A DNA stretch of 64,000 nt from Limnohabitans sp. (GTDB lineage Bacteria; Pseudomonadota; Gammaproteobacteria; Burkholderiales; Burkholderiaceae_C): positions 91,667-155,666 of the forward strand of contig NZ_JAOASQ010000038.1 of NCBI RefSeq assembly GCF_030158565.1, read 5' to 3'. Under the pieces are notes generated by a model. That model did not search any database. It was not told where the DNA came from and saw only the letters and a program-made list of their open reading frames with translations. Below, one piece after another: positions 44,327 to 54,306 of this stretch. The number at the start of each line of letters is the position of its first letter. The stretch's first letter is position 1. Position numbers and translations under genes: made by a program.

Positions 44327-44917
44327 TCAGAGGCTGCCTTTGGTGGAAGGGATCACACCCGCCGAGCGGGGATCCAGCTCGAGCGCCGCGCGAATAGCCC
44401 GAGCAAAGGCCTTGAAGATGGTCTCGCACTGGTGGTGCGCGTTGACACCCTTGAGGTTGTCGATGTGCAGTGTGCACAGCGCGTGGTTCACAAAGCCCTG
44501 GAAGAACTCGTACACCAGCTGGGTGTCGAGCGTGCCCAAAGAACCCGAGGTGAAGTTCACGTCCATGTACAGGCCAGGGCGACCCGAAAAGTCCACCACC
44601 ACGCGGCTCAAGGCTTCGTCGAGCGGTACATAGGCGTGGCCATAACGGCGGATGCCTTTTTTGTCGCCAATGGCCTGCGCAAACGCCTGACCCAGCGTGA
44701 TGCCAATGTCTTCGACCGTGTGGTGACCGTCGATGTGCAGGTCGCCTTCGCAAGCGATGTCCAGATCGATCAGGCCGTGGCGCGCGATCTGGTCGAGCAT
44801 GTGGTCCAGAAAACCGATGCCGCTGGCCAGTTTGGCTTGGCCCGTGCCGTCCAGGTTGATGGCGACGCGGATGTTCGTCTCGGCCGTCTTGCGGGTGACG
44901 TTTGCTGAGCGGTTCAT
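44327..44917 (-). CDS. hisB: Imidazoleglycerol-phosphate dehydratase HisB
   Basis: This 196-residue monofunctional enzyme lacks the phosphatase domain found in E. coli HisB. It has [16 protein letters not shown], the metal-binding [11 protein letters not shown] and a second HH pair in [10 protein letters not shown]. It dehydrates imidazole glycerol phosphate to imidazole acetol phosphate. Its ATG overlaps the hisC stop. A histidinol-phosphatase must be encoded elsewhere. Confidence 0.97.
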   Translation of the reverse strand: MNRSANVTRKTAETNIRVAINLDGTGQAKLASGIGFLDHMLDQIARHGLIDLDIACEGDLHIDGHHTVEDIGITLGQAFAQAIGDKKGIRRYGHAYVPLDEALSRVVVDFSGRPGLYMDVNFTSGSLGTLDTQLVYEFFQGFVNHALCTLHIDNLKGVNAHHQCETIFKAFARAIRAALELDPRSAGVIPSTKGSL

Positions 44918-45999
44918 AAGGAGACTTTCAAAGCGGCAAGGAGTTGGTCGTTTTCTGCGGCGGTGCCCACCGTCATGCGCAAGCAGTTGGCCAGCAATGG
45001 GTGCATTTTAGAAACGTTCTTGATCAGCACACCGTGTGCTTTCATACCTTCAAAGGCTTTGGCCGCATCGGGCACGCGGGCCAGGATCATGTTGGCTTCG
45101 CTGGGGAAAGGCTGCACGCCGGGCAAGGCGGCCAACTCTTTCAGAAGGCGGGCACGTTGCTCGCGCAGGTCTTTGGCTTGCGCGGCAAACACCTCGGCAT
45201 GCTCCAGCGCGAACAGGGCGCACTCGTAATTGAGCACGCTGATGTTGTAAGGCGGGCGCACCTTGTCGATCTCGGCGACCAAGGCCTTGGGGCCCACCAT
45301 GTAGCCCAGGCGCACCCCAGCCAGGCCAAACTTGCTGAGCGTGCGCATCAGCAAAACGTGCGCATGGCGCGTGATGCGGTCCATGTAGCTCTTGCTGGCA
45401 AAGGGCTGGTAAGCCTCGTCCATGACCACCAATCCGCCTTGCGCGCCCTGGGCGAGCACGATCTTCTCGATCGTCTCGTCGTTCCAGAGGTTGCCGGTGG
45501 GGTTGTTGGGGTAAGCCAAGTAGACGATGGACGGCTTGTGCTCGGCAATGGCTGCCAGCATGGCGGCTTCGTCGAGTTCAAAGTCGGCCGTGAGCGGCAC
45601 ACCGTGGAAGGCCAAGCCTTGCAGTTGGGCGCTCATGGCGTACATCACAAAGCCGGGCAGCGGGGCCAGAATGCTGGCTCCGGGCACATCGCAGGCCATG
45701 GCCAACAGCGAGATCAACTCGTCCGAGCCATTGCCCAGCATGATGTCGAAGCCTTCGGGCATGCCAGCATAGCTGGCCAATGCTTGGCGCAAGTCGTCAA
45801 CACGGCCATTGGGATAACGGTTCAGGGCCAAAGCGCCCAAGCGCTCGCCCAAGGCCTTTTGCAGCTCAGGCGGCAGACTGTGCGGATTCTCCATCGCGTC
45901 GAGCTTGACCATGCCCACCGAATCCTGGATGGCGTAGGCGTGCATGGACTGCACGTCTTGGCGGATGCGTTGCATGAGTTGGGGACTGACGTTGCTCAT
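44914..45999 (-). CDS. hisC: Histidinol-phosphate aminotransferase HisC
   Basis: This 361-residue PLP enzyme shows [12 protein letters not shown] at the N-terminus, [12 protein letters not shown], and [13 protein letters not shown] near residue 155. [10 protein letters not shown] and the PLP-binding Lys in [15 protein letters not shown] near 225 follow. It aminates imidazole acetol phosphate to histidinol phosphate using glutamate. Its start overlaps the hisD stop and its stop overlaps the hisB start. Confidence 0.97.
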   Translation of the reverse strand: MSNVSPQLMQRIRQDVQSMHAYAIQDSVGMVKLDAMENPHSLPPELQKALGERLGALALNRYPNGRVDDLRQALASYAGMPEGFDIMLGNGSDELISLLAMACDVPGASILAPLPGFVMYAMSAQLQGLAFHGVPLTADFELDEAAMLAAIAEHKPSIVYLAYPNNPTGNLWNDETIEKIVLAQGAQGGLVVMDEAYQPFASKSYMDRITRHAHVLLMRTLSKFGLAGVRLGYMVGPKALVAEIDKVRPPYNISVLNYECALFALEHAEVFAAQAKDLREQRARLLKELAALPGVQPFPSEANMILARVPDAAKAFEGMKAHGVLIKNVSKMHPLLANCLRMTVGTAAENDQLLAALKVSL

Positions 46000-47339
46000 T
46001 TCGGGTCTCGCATCGGGGGCACAGGGTTCAAACGGAGTTCGGCGGCACGGGCGTGGGCTTGCAGGCCTTCGCCATAAGCCAGCTCGGCGGCAATGCGGCC
46101 CAGTGGCTGTGCACCCGCTTCGCTCACCTCAATCAGGCTGCTGCGCTTTTGAAAGTCGTACACGCCCAGCGGCGAAGAGAAGCGTGCCGTGCCGCTGGTC
46201 GGCAGAACGTGGTTAGGGCCAGCGCAATAGTCGCCCAGCGATTCGCTGGTGAACGCGCCCAAAAAGATGGCCCCCGCGTGGCGCAGCAGCGGCTCCCAGC
46301 GGTGCGGTTCATTGCTCGACACCTCCAGGTGCTCGGGCGCGATGCGGTTGCTGATGGCGCAGGCTTCTTCCATGTTGCGCGTGAGGATCAGCGCACCCCG
46401 GTCGTTCAGGCTCTTGGCAATGATCTCGCGACGGGGCATTTCGGGCAGCAGTCGGTCAATGGCGGCTTGCACCTCGGCGATGTAAGCCGCATCGGGGCAC
46501 AGCAAAATGCTTTGCGCCAACTCGTCGTGCTCGGCCTGGCTGAACAGATCCATCGCCACCCATTCGGCGGGCGTGGTGCCGTCGGCCAGCACCAAAATTT
46601 CTGAGGGGCCCGCAATCATGTCGATGCCCACGGTGCCGAACACGCGCTTTTTGGCGCTGGCCACATAGGCGTTGCCCGGGCCGGTGATCTTGTCCACCTT
46701 GGGGATGGTGGCCGTGCCGTAGGCCAGCGCCGCCACGGCCTGCGCACCGCCCACGGTGAAGGCGCGGCTCACACCGGCCACACAGGCGGCGGCCAGCACC
46801 AGGGGGTTGCGCACACCTTGAGGCGTGGGCACCACCATGATGATCTCCTGCACCCCGGCCACATGGGCGGGGATGGCGTTCATCAACACCGACGAGGGGT
46901 AAGCCGCTTTGCCACCGGGGACGTAAATGCCCACGCGGTCCAGCGGCGTGACTTTTTGCCCCAGCAGCGTACCGTCTTCGTCATGGTAAGACCAGCTTTC
47001 ACCAGACGCCTTTTTTTGCGCTTCGTGGTACTTGCGCACACGGGCGGCAGCGGCTTGCAGGGCTTCGCGCTGTACGGCAGGCAGGCTGTCCAGCGCGGCT
47101 TGCAGCTCGGCCTGGGTGATCTCCAGCGCCTTCACATCGGCCGCTTGCAGGCCGTCAAAACGCTGGGTGTACTCGAGCACGGCCGCATCGCCGCGCTGTT
47201 GCACATCGGCCAGGATGTCGGCCACGCGCTGCTCGATGGCGGCGTCGGTGTCGGCAGACCAATGCAGGCGGGCCGCGAAGGCCGCTTCAAAACCGGCGTC
47301 CGCCGTGTTCAGTTGCAATGGTTTGGCTTGCAGACCCAT
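45996..47339 (-). CDS. hisD: Histidinol dehydrogenase HisD
   Basis: The ATG at 47339 gives 447 residues; the track ORF extends into hisG and is rejected. It has [18 protein letters not shown] near residue 135, [18 protein letters not shown], and [14 protein letters not shown] with zinc ligands around [12 protein letters not shown]. The catalytic Glu-His is in IAPEHLEV, and [20 protein letters not shown] is near the end. It oxidises histidinol to histidine in two NAD steps, the last reactions of the pathway. Confidence 0.97.
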   Translation of the reverse strand: MGLQAKPLQLNTADAGFEAAFAARLHWSADTDAAIEQRVADILADVQQRGDAAVLEYTQRFDGLQAADVKALEITQAELQAALDSLPAVQREALQAAAARVRKYHEAQKKASGESWSYHDEDGTLLGQKVTPLDRVGIYVPGGKAAYPSSVLMNAIPAHVAGVQEIIMVVPTPQGVRNPLVLAAACVAGVSRAFTVGGAQAVAALAYGTATIPKVDKITGPGNAYVASAKKRVFGTVGIDMIAGPSEILVLADGTTPAEWVAMDLFSQAEHDELAQSILLCPDAAYIAEVQAAIDRLLPEMPRREIIAKSLNDRGALILTRNMEEACAISNRIAPEHLEVSSNEPHRWEPLLRHAGAIFLGAFTSESLGDYCAGPNHVLPTSGTARFSSPLGVYDFQKRSSLIEVSEAGAQPLGRIAAELAYGEGLQAHARAAELRLNPVPPMRDPK

Positions 47340-47341
47340 GT

Positions 47342-47983
47342 TCAGTCTTTCTTCACGGCGCCCGCAAAGGCGTCGATGATGGCGCGGATCGGCGCCTGTT
47401 TGAGCTTGAGCGCGGCCTGGTTCACGACCAGACGCGAGCTGATGTCCATGATGCGCTCGACCTCGACCAAATGGTTGGCCTTGAGCGTGTTGCCGGTGGA
47501 CACCAGATCGACAATCGCATCGGCCAGCCCCGTCAGCGGGGCCAGTTCCATGCTGCCGTAGAGCTTGATCAGGTCGACGTGCACACCCTTGGTCGCGAAA
47601 AAGTCGCGCGCAATGGCGGTGTATTTGGTCGCCACCTTCAGGCGCGAGCCTGTGCGCACGGCACTGGCGTAGTCGTAATCGGCACGCACCGCCACACTCA
47701 TGCGGCATTTGGCGATGTTCAGATCCAGCGGCTGGTACAGACCCTGGCCACCATGTTCAATCAAGGTGTCCAAACCGGTCACGCCCAGATCGGCGCCGCC
47801 GTATTCCACATAGGTGGGCACGTCGCTGGCACGCACCAAGACCACGCGCACATTGGGCTGGTTGGTGGGCAGGATCAACTTGCGGGATTTTTCGGGGTCT
47901 TCGAGCACCTCGATGCCTGCGGCCAGCAGCAGCGGCAGGGTTTCGTCAAAGATGCGTCCTTTGGACAGGGCCAGCGTGATCAT
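47342..47983 (-). CDS. hisG: ATP phosphoribosyltransferase HisG, short form
   Basis: This 213-residue catalytic subunit starts [19 protein letters not shown]. It shows [21 protein letters not shown] and the PRPP-binding loop near [18 protein letters not shown] (quoted: [14 protein letters not shown]). It lacks the C-terminal regulatory domain of long HisG, so it should need HisZ, which is not in this window. It condenses ATP with PRPP, the first and feedback-controlled step. Its start overlaps the murA stop. Confidence 0.97.
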   Translation of the reverse strand: MITLALSKGRIFDETLPLLLAAGIEVLEDPEKSRKLILPTNQPNVRVVLVRASDVPTYVEYGGADLGVTGLDTLIEHGGQGLYQPLDLNIAKCRMSVAVRADYDYASAVRTGSRLKVATKYTAIARDFFATKGVHVDLIKLYGSMELAPLTGLADAIVDLVSTGNTLKANHLVEVERIMDISSRLVVNQAALKLKQAPIRAIIDAFAGAVKKD

Positions 47984-49245
47984 TTCACTCTTTCGATGTC
48001 GGCGCCCACGGCGCGGAGTTTGGCTTCCATGCGGTCATAGCCGCGGTCCAGGTGGTAAATGCGGTCCACGATGGTTTCGCCTTCGGCCACCAGACCGGCG
48101 ATCACCAGACTGGCTGAGGCGCGCAGATCGGTCGCCATCACGGTGGCGCCCGAGAGCTTTTCCACACCTTCAATCACCGAGACCTTGCCGTCGATCTGGA
48201 TGTGCGCGCCCAGGCGCACCAGTTCGTTGACGTGCATGAAACGGTTTTCAAAAATCGTTTCGGTCACCTTGCTGGCACCTTGCGAGATGCAATTGAGCGC
48301 CATGAACTGGGCCTGCATGTCGGTCGGAAAACCTGGGTATTCGGTGGTGCGAAAGCTCTGGGCTTTCAGGCGACCTTCGGACTTCACGCGGATGAAATCA
48401 GCCCCCGCTTCAATCGTGGCGCCAGCATCACGCAGCTTGTCGATGACCGCATCCAGATGGTCGGCGCGGCCATGGCGCAACACCACATCACCGCCGGTGG
48501 CGGCCACAGCGCACAAGAAAGTGCCTGCCTCAATGCGGTCGGCCACCACCTGGTGCTCGGCACCATGCAAACGCTCTACACCCTGGATGCGGATCTTGCT
48601 GGTGCCGTGGCCTTCGATCTTCGCGCCCATCTTGATGAGCATCTCGGCCAAGTCGGTGATCTCGGGCTCTTGTGCAGCGTTTTCGAGCACAGTCTCGCCT
48701 TCGGCCAAAGCGGCGGCCATCATGAAGTTTTCAGTGCCGGTCACCGTCACCATGTCGGTGGTGATGTGCGCGCCCTTCAATCGGGTGCGGCCTGCGGGCA
48801 GGCTGGCCAGCATGTAACCGTGCTCGACCGTGATCTCGGCGCCCATGGCCTGCAGGCCTTTGAGGTGCTGGTCCACTGGGCGTGAACCGATGGCGCAGCC
48901 GCCGGGCAAGGACACCTTGGCCTTGCCAAAACGGGCAAGCAAGGGCCCCAGGGCCAGCACCGAAGCACGCATGGTTTTCACCAGTTCATAGGGCGCCTCG
49001 GGGTTGTTCAAGCCGCCTGCGTCCAGGGTCACGCGACCGTCTTCATGGTGCTCGGCCGTGACCCCCATGTTCCGAATCAGCTTGAGCATGGTGGCCACGT
49101 CCTGCAAGCGCGGCACATTCACCAAAGTGACCGGCTCAGCGCTCAGCAAGGCGGCGCACAACTCGGGCAATGCGGCATTTTTGGCGCCAGCGACGTCCAG
49201 CACGCCATGGAGGCGCTTGCCACCGCGAATTTTCAGTTTGTCCAT
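47980..49245 (-). CDS. murA: UDP-N-acetylglucosamine 1-carboxyvinyltransferase MurA
   Basis: This 421-residue enzyme starts [20 protein letters not shown] ending in [14 protein letters not shown]. The active-site Cys is in [16 protein letters not shown] near residue 116, and [13 protein letters not shown] and [11 protein letters not shown] follow. It adds enolpyruvate to UDP-GlcNAc, the first step of peptidoglycan synthesis and the fosfomycin target; the Cys form is fosfomycin-sensitive in other species. It lies between a BolA-like gene (13 bases) and hisG (overlap). Confidence 0.98.
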   Translation of the reverse strand: MDKLKIRGGKRLHGVLDVAGAKNAALPELCAALLSAEPVTLVNVPRLQDVATMLKLIRNMGVTAEHHEDGRVTLDAGGLNNPEAPYELVKTMRASVLALGPLLARFGKAKVSLPGGCAIGSRPVDQHLKGLQAMGAEITVEHGYMLASLPAGRTRLKGAHITTDMVTVTGTENFMMAAALAEGETVLENAAQEPEITDLAEMLIKMGAKIEGHGTSKIRIQGVERLHGAEHQVVADRIEAGTFLCAVAATGGDVVLRHGRADHLDAVIDKLRDAGATIEAGADFIRVKSEGRLKAQSFRTTEYPGFPTDMQAQFMALNCISQGASKVTETIFENRFMHVNELVRLGAHIQIDGKVSVIEGVEKLSGATVMATDLRASASLVIAGLVAEGETIVDRIYHLDRGYDRMEAKLRAVGADIERVK

Positions 49246-49258
49246 GTTTTCAAATCAC

Positions 49259-49501
49259 TCAGCGAGGCAAAGCCGCCCATTCGGCAGGGGTGTAGGTTTT
49301 CATCGACAAGGCATGCACCTCGTCGGTCTGGATTTTTTGTCCCAAGGTGGCATACACCTTTTGATGGCGTGCAATCAGACGCAAACCGGTGAACGATTCG
49401 GACACGACCACCGCACTCCAATGGCGACCATCCCCATCGACCTCCAGGTGTGTGCACGCCAGACCGGCCGCGATGATGGAACGAAGTTGCTCTGCATTCA
49501 T
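49259..49501 (-). CDS. BolA/IbaG-family protein
   Basis: The ATG at 49501 gives an 80-residue protein starting MNAEQLRSIIAAGL; the 319-residue track ORF is a shadow of the permease gene. The core HLEVDGDGRHWSAVVVSESF and LIARHQKVYATLGQKI (parts quoted) fit the BolA fold, with the invariant His in ARHQKVY. Such proteins pair with monothiol glutaredoxins to handle iron-sulfur clusters. IbaG next to murA is a common order in proteobacteria. Confidence 0.9.
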   Translation of the reverse strand: MNAEQLRSIIAAGLACTHLEVDGDGRHWSAVVVSESFTGLRLIARHQKVYATLGQKIQTDEVHALSMKTYTPAEWAALPR

Positions 49502-49506
49502 GGTGT

Positions 49507-50262
49507 TCAGCTCCGGATCTTGTAGCCGGTGCGCAAAAGGTGAAGGGTCACGCCACTGACCAGGGCCAGGGCCGTGGCCACCACACCCAAGCTGGTCCAG
49601 GGCGACACATCGCTCTGTCCAAAAAAGCCGTAACGAAAACCGTCGATCATGTAGAAAAACGGGTTGAGGTGGCTCAGCTGCTGCCAGAAAGCGGGCAGCG
49701 AATGGATGGAATAAAACACGCCCGACAAAAAGGTCATGGGCATGATGATGAAGTTCTGGAAAGCGGCCATCTGATCGAACTTCTCGGCCCAAAGACCGGC
49801 GATGACACCCAAAGCCCCCATCATGGCCGCGCCCATGATGGCAAAGGCCAAAATCCACAAGGGGTAGACGAACTGGATGTTGACCATCCACCCGGTGATG
49901 ACGAACACACCCAGGCCCACAGCCAAGCCACGCACCACCGAAGAGCCCACATAGGCCACAAACCAGCTGCGGTGCGACAGGGGGGTGAGCAACAAAAACA
50001 CGAGGTTGCCCATGATCTTGCTTTGCACCAGGCTTGATGAGCTGTTGGCAAAAGCGTTTTGCAACACACCCATCATGATGAGACCCGGCAGCAAGAACGA
50101 GGTGTAGGCCACCTGGTCGTAGACCTTGACATGGTCTTCGAGCACATGGCCGAAGATCAGCATGTAGAGCACCGAGGTGAGTACGGGCGCTGCGATGGTC
50201 TGAAAAGCGACTTTCCAAAAGCGCAGGACTTCTTTGTACAGCAGGGTTTGCCAGCCGGTCAT
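49507..50262 (-). CDS. ABC-2 type transporter permease (YadH-like)
   Basis: The ATG at 50262 overlaps the ATPase stop and gives 251 residues (MTGWQTLLYKEVLRFWKV). Six membrane helices are visible, including APVLTSVLYMLIFGHVL and IGMAAMMG-like AFAIMGAAMMGALGVIAG. The typical ABC-2 loop is near NFIIMPMTFLSGVFYSI. With the next-upstream ATPase it forms an exporter of unknown substrate, related by eye to YadGH. It lies between mla and murA, suggesting an envelope-related cargo (inference). Confidence 0.93.
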   Translation of the reverse strand: MTGWQTLLYKEVLRFWKVAFQTIAAPVLTSVLYMLIFGHVLEDHVKVYDQVAYTSFLLPGLIMMGVLQNAFANSSSSLVQSKIMGNLVFLLLTPLSHRSWFVAYVGSSVVRGLAVGLGVFVITGWMVNIQFVYPLWILAFAIMGAAMMGALGVIAGLWAEKFDQMAAFQNFIIMPMTFLSGVFYSIHSLPAFWQQLSHLNPFFYMIDGFRYGFFGQSDVSPWTSLGVVATALALVSGVTLHLLRTGYKIRS

Positions 50263-51188
50263 TTCATGGCTCCAGACTGGTTGCGGTTCATCACTTCGAG
50301 GAACACGTCTTCCAGATCGGCCTGGCGAATCTCGACGTCTTCGGCCACCAGACCCGCTGATCGCACCGTGTTCAGGCACGTCTCAATGTCCAGCGCGTTG
50401 TTGACAGGCACCTGCACGATGCGGCCTGTGACACGCGCCAGAGCAGCCACCGAAGTGGGCAACTCACCATCGAGCTTGAAGCGCAGCACCTGGCTGGTGG
50501 CGGACTTGAGCAAGACCGATGTTTTCTCCAGCGCCACCATCTCGCCGCGCTTGAGCATGGCAATGCGGCCGCACAAGGCCTCGGCCTCTTCGAGGTAGTG
50601 GGTGGTCAACAAGACGGTGTGGCCTTGTTTGTTGAGTTTGGCAATGAACTGCCAAAGTGTTTGACGCAGTTCAACGTCCACGCCCGCCGTGGGCTCGTCC
50701 AGAACAATCACACGCGGCTTGTGCACCAAGGCCTGCGCCACCAGCACACGCCTCTTCATGCCGCCCGAGAGCTGGCGCATGTTGGCATGGGCTTTGTCGG
50801 TCAAGCCCAGGCTGTCGAGCAGCTCGTCAATCCAAGCGTCGTTCTTCTTGACGCCGAAATAACCCGACTGGATTTTCAGGGATTCACGGACGGTGAAAAA
50901 AGGGTCAAACACCAGCTCTTGCGGGACCACACCCAACAAGCGGCGTGCTGCTGCGTAATCGCTCTGAACATTGTGGCCATGCACCAGAACCTGCCCTTGG
51001 CTGGCACGGGTCAAGCCCGCCAGGATGCTGATCAAGGTGGTCTTGCCAGCGCCATTGGGGCCCAGCAAACCAAAGAACTCGCCCTCCTCCACTTCGAAGC
51101 TGACCTGATCGAGCGCACGGAATGCGGCGGCGCCTGCCTGTTTGGCAGGGTAGATTTTCGAGACGGTTTGAAATGAGAGCGCAGACAT
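50259..51188 (-). CDS. ABC transporter ATP-binding protein (YadG-like)
   Basis: This 309-residue ATPase has Walker A GPNGAGKTTLISIL near residue 42, signature QLSGGMKRRVLVAQAL near residue 139, Walker B RVIVLDEPTAGVD and a C-terminal extension of about 80 residues. That extension is typical of ABC-2 exporter ATPases of the CcmA/NodI type. It works with the YadH-like permease downstream. The 93-base gap to mlaB upstream holds a weak hairpin and TAAAAT, so an internal promoter may exist. Confidence 0.94.
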   Translation of the reverse strand: MSALSFQTVSKIYPAKQAGAAAFRALDQVSFEVEEGEFFGLLGPNGAGKTTLISILAGLTRASQGQVLVHGHNVQSDYAAARRLLGVVPQELVFDPFFTVRESLKIQSGYFGVKKNDAWIDELLDSLGLTDKAHANMRQLSGGMKRRVLVAQALVHKPRVIVLDEPTAGVDVELRQTLWQFIAKLNKQGHTVLLTTHYLEEAEALCGRIAMLKRGEMVALEKTSVLLKSATSQVLRFKLDGELPTSVAALARVTGRIVQVPVNNALDIETCLNTVRSAGLVAEDVEIRQADLEDVFLEVMNRNQSGAMK

Positions 51189-51250
51189 GGGAGGGGCTTA
51201 TTTTAAGTGCTGACCCACGTGAAGGCGGCTCAATGGCCTGGAACAAGGCA

Positions 51251-51272
51251 AAAAGAGAGGGGATTTGCCCCC
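51251..51272 (-). terminator. Weak hairpin between mlaB and the yadG-like gene
   Basis: On the minus strand GGGG–CAAAT–CCCC is followed by TCTCTTTTTG. The stem is only four to five pairs, so it may attenuate rather than end transcription between the mla genes and the exporter genes. Confidence 0.3.
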
Positions 51273-51281
51273 GAAACAAGC

Positions 51282-51563
51282 TCAGGCGGGCTGCAAAAGG
51301 TCGAGCACGCCGTACAAAGCGGCCAATTCGCTCAAACGGGCCGACATGCCCTCCACCAGGACCGAACGCCCCTGCGCCTTGGCCACACGACGCAAACCCA
51401 ACAAAACAGCCAAGGCCGAAGAGTCAAAGTCGCTGAGCGCGGAGGCATCGACCAACACGGGCTCCGGCTGAGGCGCTTGCGATTGAAGCTGACGGATCCA
51501 CTGCGACAAGCACGCATCGGCCTGCTCATGCATCAAACTGGGTGGCAACTTCAAAGCATTCAT
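51282..51563 (-). CDS. mlaB: STAS-domain protein MlaB
   Basis: The ATG at 51563 (MNALKLPPSLMHEQAD) with GGAG eight bases upstream gives 93 residues; a TTG at 51587 overlaps mlaC. The STAS fold shows VLVDASALSDFDSSALAVLLGL, quoted partly as DASALSDFDSSALAVLL, with the usual DxSS helix start. MlaB binds the MlaF ATPase and controls the MlaFEDB complex. Family position at the mla cluster end supports the call. Confidence 0.88.
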   Translation of the reverse strand: MNALKLPPSLMHEQADACLSQWIRQLQSQAPQPEPVLVDASALSDFDSSALAVLLGLRRVAKAQGRSVLVEGMSARLSELAALYGVLDLLQPA

Positions 51564-51583
51564 GGTCTCGACTCCAGCGTGGA

Positions 51584-52240
51584 TCAAGAATTGCGGGCGT
51601 TGGATTTGTTGCGCGCCGCCAAACTGGCGATCAACGCATCAATGCCGCCTGCATTGATTTCCTTGGTGAATTGGGTGCGGTAGTTCTCGATCAACCAAAC
51701 GCCGAGCACATTCAGGTCAAAAATCATCCAACCAGCACCTTCGCCTGGTGTTTTTTCCAGACGGTAATCGAGCTGGATCGGATCGCCTTTGCCGCGCACT
51801 TCGGTGTTAACCACCAAGTTCTTGTCTTCCTGTCCACCACGCAAGGGCTTGACCACCACCACCTGGTCGCTGACCTGACTGAGTGCGCCGGCATAGGTGC
51901 GGACCAACAAAATCTTGAATTCGTCTTGCAAGCGTTTTTGCTGCTCGGGCGTGGCTTTGCGCCAAGCAGGGCCAGTCGCCAAAGCCGTCATGCGGCGGAA
52001 GTTCACATGCGGCATGAGCTTGTCATCGACCAGTTGCGTCAATTTGTTCACATCGCCATTGCGCAGGGCTTTGTCGGCTTTGATGATGTCCAGCGTTTCA
52101 TTGGTAATGCGCTTGATGAAAACTTCAGCGGCCTCATCGGCGGCCCAAGCGGCACCGGTCGATGACACCACGGCAGCTGCGAAGGCCGCACCCAAAATCT
52201 GGCGGCGGCTCAATGAAAAGAGGGCAATTGGATTCTTCAT
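51584..52240 (-). CDS. mlaC: Periplasmic phospholipid-binding protein MlaC
   Basis: The ATG at 52240 gives 218 residues; upstream in-frame starts overlap mlaA. The signal sequence contains SLSRRQILGAAFAAAVVSS with a twin-arginine SRRQIL motif and a cut near AWA-ADE. The mature MlaC domain has DDKLMPHVNFRRMTALATG near residue 85 and a hydrophobic lipid pocket. MlaC ferries phospholipids between MlaA at the outer membrane and MlaFEDB at the inner membrane. The Tat-like signal is unusual for MlaC and is discussed as a finding. Confidence 0.94.
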   Translation of the reverse strand: MKNPIALFSLSRRQILGAAFAAAVVSSTGAAWAADEAAEVFIKRITNETLDIIKADKALRNGDVNKLTQLVDDKLMPHVNFRRMTALATGPAWRKATPEQQKRLQDEFKILLVRTYAGALSQVSDQVVVVKPLRGGQEDKNLVVNTEVRGKGDPIQLDYRLEKTPGEGAGWMIFDLNVLGVWLIENYRTQFTKEINAGGIDALIASLAARNKSNARNS

Positions 52241-52302
52241 GCGGAAACTATAAAGGCGATTGAACAAGCGCTTGTGAGCAACTGTAACGAGGCCAAATGC
52301 AC

Positions 52303-53034
52303 TCACTGGGCATCGACATCGCTGTAATCAAAACTGGACGGCGGGTTTCCATCATGGACATCGTTTTCCCGCTTTTGCAGATAGGCATCGCGAACAAACG
52401 AATAAGGATCGAGTGAGGCTTCTTTGACCGTGTCCACGGTTTTGAGCAAACTGGCGCGCACATCCACGATGCGCACGGCGGTCAGGCTGTTGCGCGTGGC
52501 TTGATCGCTGAACTGACGCGTTGCATCGCCTTGGTAATCCACAGGCAAGGTCAGTCCGTCACGCAAGGTCGAAGGCCCCAAGATGGGCAGCACCACATAA
52601 GGCCCCGGCTTCACACCCCAATGGCCCAAAGTTTGTCCAAAATCTTCCTTGTGCCGCTCCAGACGCATTTCTGTCGCAATGTCGAGCAAGCCACCCAAGC
52701 CAAACACGGTGTTCACCGTCACACGCATGAAGCTCTCTGCCGCATGCTGGCCTTTCAACTGCATGGCACTGTTGGCCATGGACCAGACATCGCCCAAATT
52801 CCTCACGACATTGTGCAAACCGGTTCGGACAAAACTGGGAACCACATTCACGTAAATTTGTGCGGCAGGCTTGATGGCCACTGTGTCAACGGCATCGTTG
52901 AAGTTGTAAACGCTGCGGTTCATCGACTCCCACGGATCGCGTGCATCTGCGCTCTTGACACTGGCACAACCTTGCAAGGACAACAACGCGACAGCAGCCA
53001 ACCCTGCAAGCCAGCGCTTCATCTCTGAACTCAT
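52303..53034 (-). CDS. mlaA: Outer-membrane lipoprotein MlaA (VacJ)
   Basis: This 243-residue protein has a lipoprotein signal with lipobox LQGC near residue 23. DPWESMNRSVYNFNDAVD and FVRTGLHNVVRNLGDVWS follow, as does the Gly-rich FGLGGLLDIATEM. GVKPGPYVVLPILGPSTLRD is the classical MlaA tail of the domain. It removes mislocalised phospholipid from the outer leaflet. The start overlaps the mlaD stop; another ATG at 53022 is possible. Confidence 0.95.
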   Translation of the reverse strand: MSSEMKRWLAGLAAVALLSLQGCASVKSADARDPWESMNRSVYNFNDAVDTVAIKPAAQIYVNVVPSFVRTGLHNVVRNLGDVWSMANSAMQLKGQHAAESFMRVTVNTVFGLGGLLDIATEMRLERHKEDFGQTLGHWGVKPGPYVVLPILGPSTLRDGLTLPVDYQGDATRQFSDQATRNSLTAVRIVDVRASLLKTVDTVKEASLDPYSFVRDAYLQKRENDVHDGNPPSSFDYSDVDAQ

Positions 53035-53510
53035 GGCTTGCTGCCTTCCGCCTTGGGTTTTTCGGCTTGGCTGTAAAGAAACTGGCTGATCAGGTTTTCC
53101 AGGATCACCGCGGACTGTGTAGAGCCGATCTTGTCGCCTGCGGCCAGGTTCTTTTCATCGGCGCCGGGCGCAATGTCGAGGTACTGCTCACCCAACAGGC
53201 CGCTGGTGAGGATCTTGAGCGAGCTGTCTTGAGGAAATTGGTTTTCCGATTGCAAAGCCAAAATGACTTTGGCCTGGAAAGACTCACCATCGAAAGCAAT
53301 GGTCTTGACGCGACCCACCACCACGCCAGCGCTCTTGACGGCAGCACCCGGCTTGAGGCCACCGATGTTGTCGAATTTGGCGCTGACTTCGTAGTCCGAA
53401 CGGAAATTCAAGGTCAGCAAATTGGCCGATTTGAGCGCCAGAAACAGCACGGCCACCGCGCCCAACAAGACAAACAAACCCACCCAGATATCATTTTTTG
53501 AACGCTGCAT
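53031..53510 (-). CDS. mlaD: MCE-domain lipid transporter subunit MlaD
   Basis: This 159-residue protein has one N-terminal membrane helix (IWVGLFVLLGAVAVLFLALK) and an MCE domain: AKFDNIGGLKPGAAVKSAGV, VVGRVKTI, and LGEQYLDIAPG. It forms the periplasmic ring of the MlaFEDB phospholipid transporter. Ten bases separate it from mlaE and it overlaps mlaA. A QSAVILENLI segment near the end is the usual pore-facing helix. Confidence 0.96.
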   Translation of the reverse strand: MQRSKNDIWVGLFVLLGAVAVLFLALKSANLLTLNFRSDYEVSAKFDNIGGLKPGAAVKSAGVVVGRVKTIAFDGESFQAKVILALQSENQFPQDSSLKILTSGLLGEQYLDIAPGADEKNLAAGDKIGSTQSAVILENLISQFLYSQAEKPKAEGSKP

Positions 53511-53520
53511 CTCGTCCTCC

Positions 53521-54306
53521 TCAAATGCTGAACATCATCGCTGTGAGGATGAAGTCCAGGCCCAAAACCGACAAAGAAGAAACCACCACACTGCGGGTGG
53601 TGGCACTGGCCACGCCCTCGGGGGTGGGCTTGGCCACGTAACCTTGCAACAAGGCAATGAAGGTCACGGCCACACCGAACACAATGCTCTTGACGATGCC
53701 GTTGCCCACATCCTTGAACACATCCACGCCACCTTGCATCTGGCTCCAGAACGAGCCCGCATCGACACCGATGAGCAGCACCCCCACCACATAGCCACCG
53801 AAAATACCGACGGCGCTGAACACAGCCGTGAGCAAAGGCAAAGCAATCACGCCGCCCATGAAGCGGGGCGCCAAAATGCGTTGCACTGGGTCAACGGCCA
53901 TCATCTCCAGTGCGGTGAGCTGCTCACCCGCGCGCATCAAACCGATCTCGGCCGTGAGCGACGCACCGGCGCGACCTGCATACAAGAGGGCCGCCACAAC
54001 GGGGCCCAACTCGCGCACCAGACTGAGCGCCACCAGCAAACCCAAGGCCTCGGCCGAGCCATAGCGCTGCAAGGTGTAGTAACCCTGCAAACCGAGCACG
54101 AAACCCACAAACAGCCCCGACACCGTGATGATGGCCAGAGAATAATTGCCCAGGAAATGCACCTGGTCGCGCACCAAGCCAAAACGCTTGAGCGCCGCGC
54201 CCGACATCTTGAGCAGTTTGAAAAACAAACGGGCGCCAAAGCCCCAATCGGCCAAGGCCTCGCGGGTGGCCGCGCCCAATGCACCCAGCATCTGGATCAC
54301 ATTCAT
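53521..54306 (-). CDS. mlaE: Phospholipid ABC permease MlaE
   Basis: This 261-residue permease shows FLGNYSLAIITVSGLFVGFVL (quoted: LAIITVSGLFVGFVLG), GLLVALSLVRELGPVVAALLYAGRAGASL and the coupling stretch MAVDPVQRILAPRF. These are the conserved signatures of the MlaE family. About five to six membrane helices are expected. It is the membrane core of MlaFEDB. Its start overlaps the mlaF stop and it precedes mlaD. Confidence 0.97.
   Translation of the reverse strand: MNVIQMLGALGAATREALADWGFGARLFFKLLKMSGAALKRFGLVRDQVHFLGNYSLAIITVSGLFVGFVLGLQGYYTLQRYGSAEALGLLVALSLVRELGPVVAALLYAGRAGASLTAEIGLMRAGEQLTALEMMAVDPVQRILAPRFMGGVIALPLLTAVFSAVGIFGGYVVGVLLIGVDAGSFWSQMQGGVDVFKDVGNGIVKSIVFGVAVTFIALLQGYVAKPTPEGVASATTRSVVVSSLSVLGLDFILTAMMFSI

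Noticed and set aside
47340-47708. Extended hisD start as given in the ORF track
   Set aside because: The extra 123 residues are antisense-free shadow of hisG in another frame; hisD family start fits the ATG at 47339.
49502-50218. 319-residue frame upstream of the BolA-like gene
   Set aside because: It overlaps the ABC-2 permease gene in a different frame; the BolA-like protein of 80 residues is complete from 49501.
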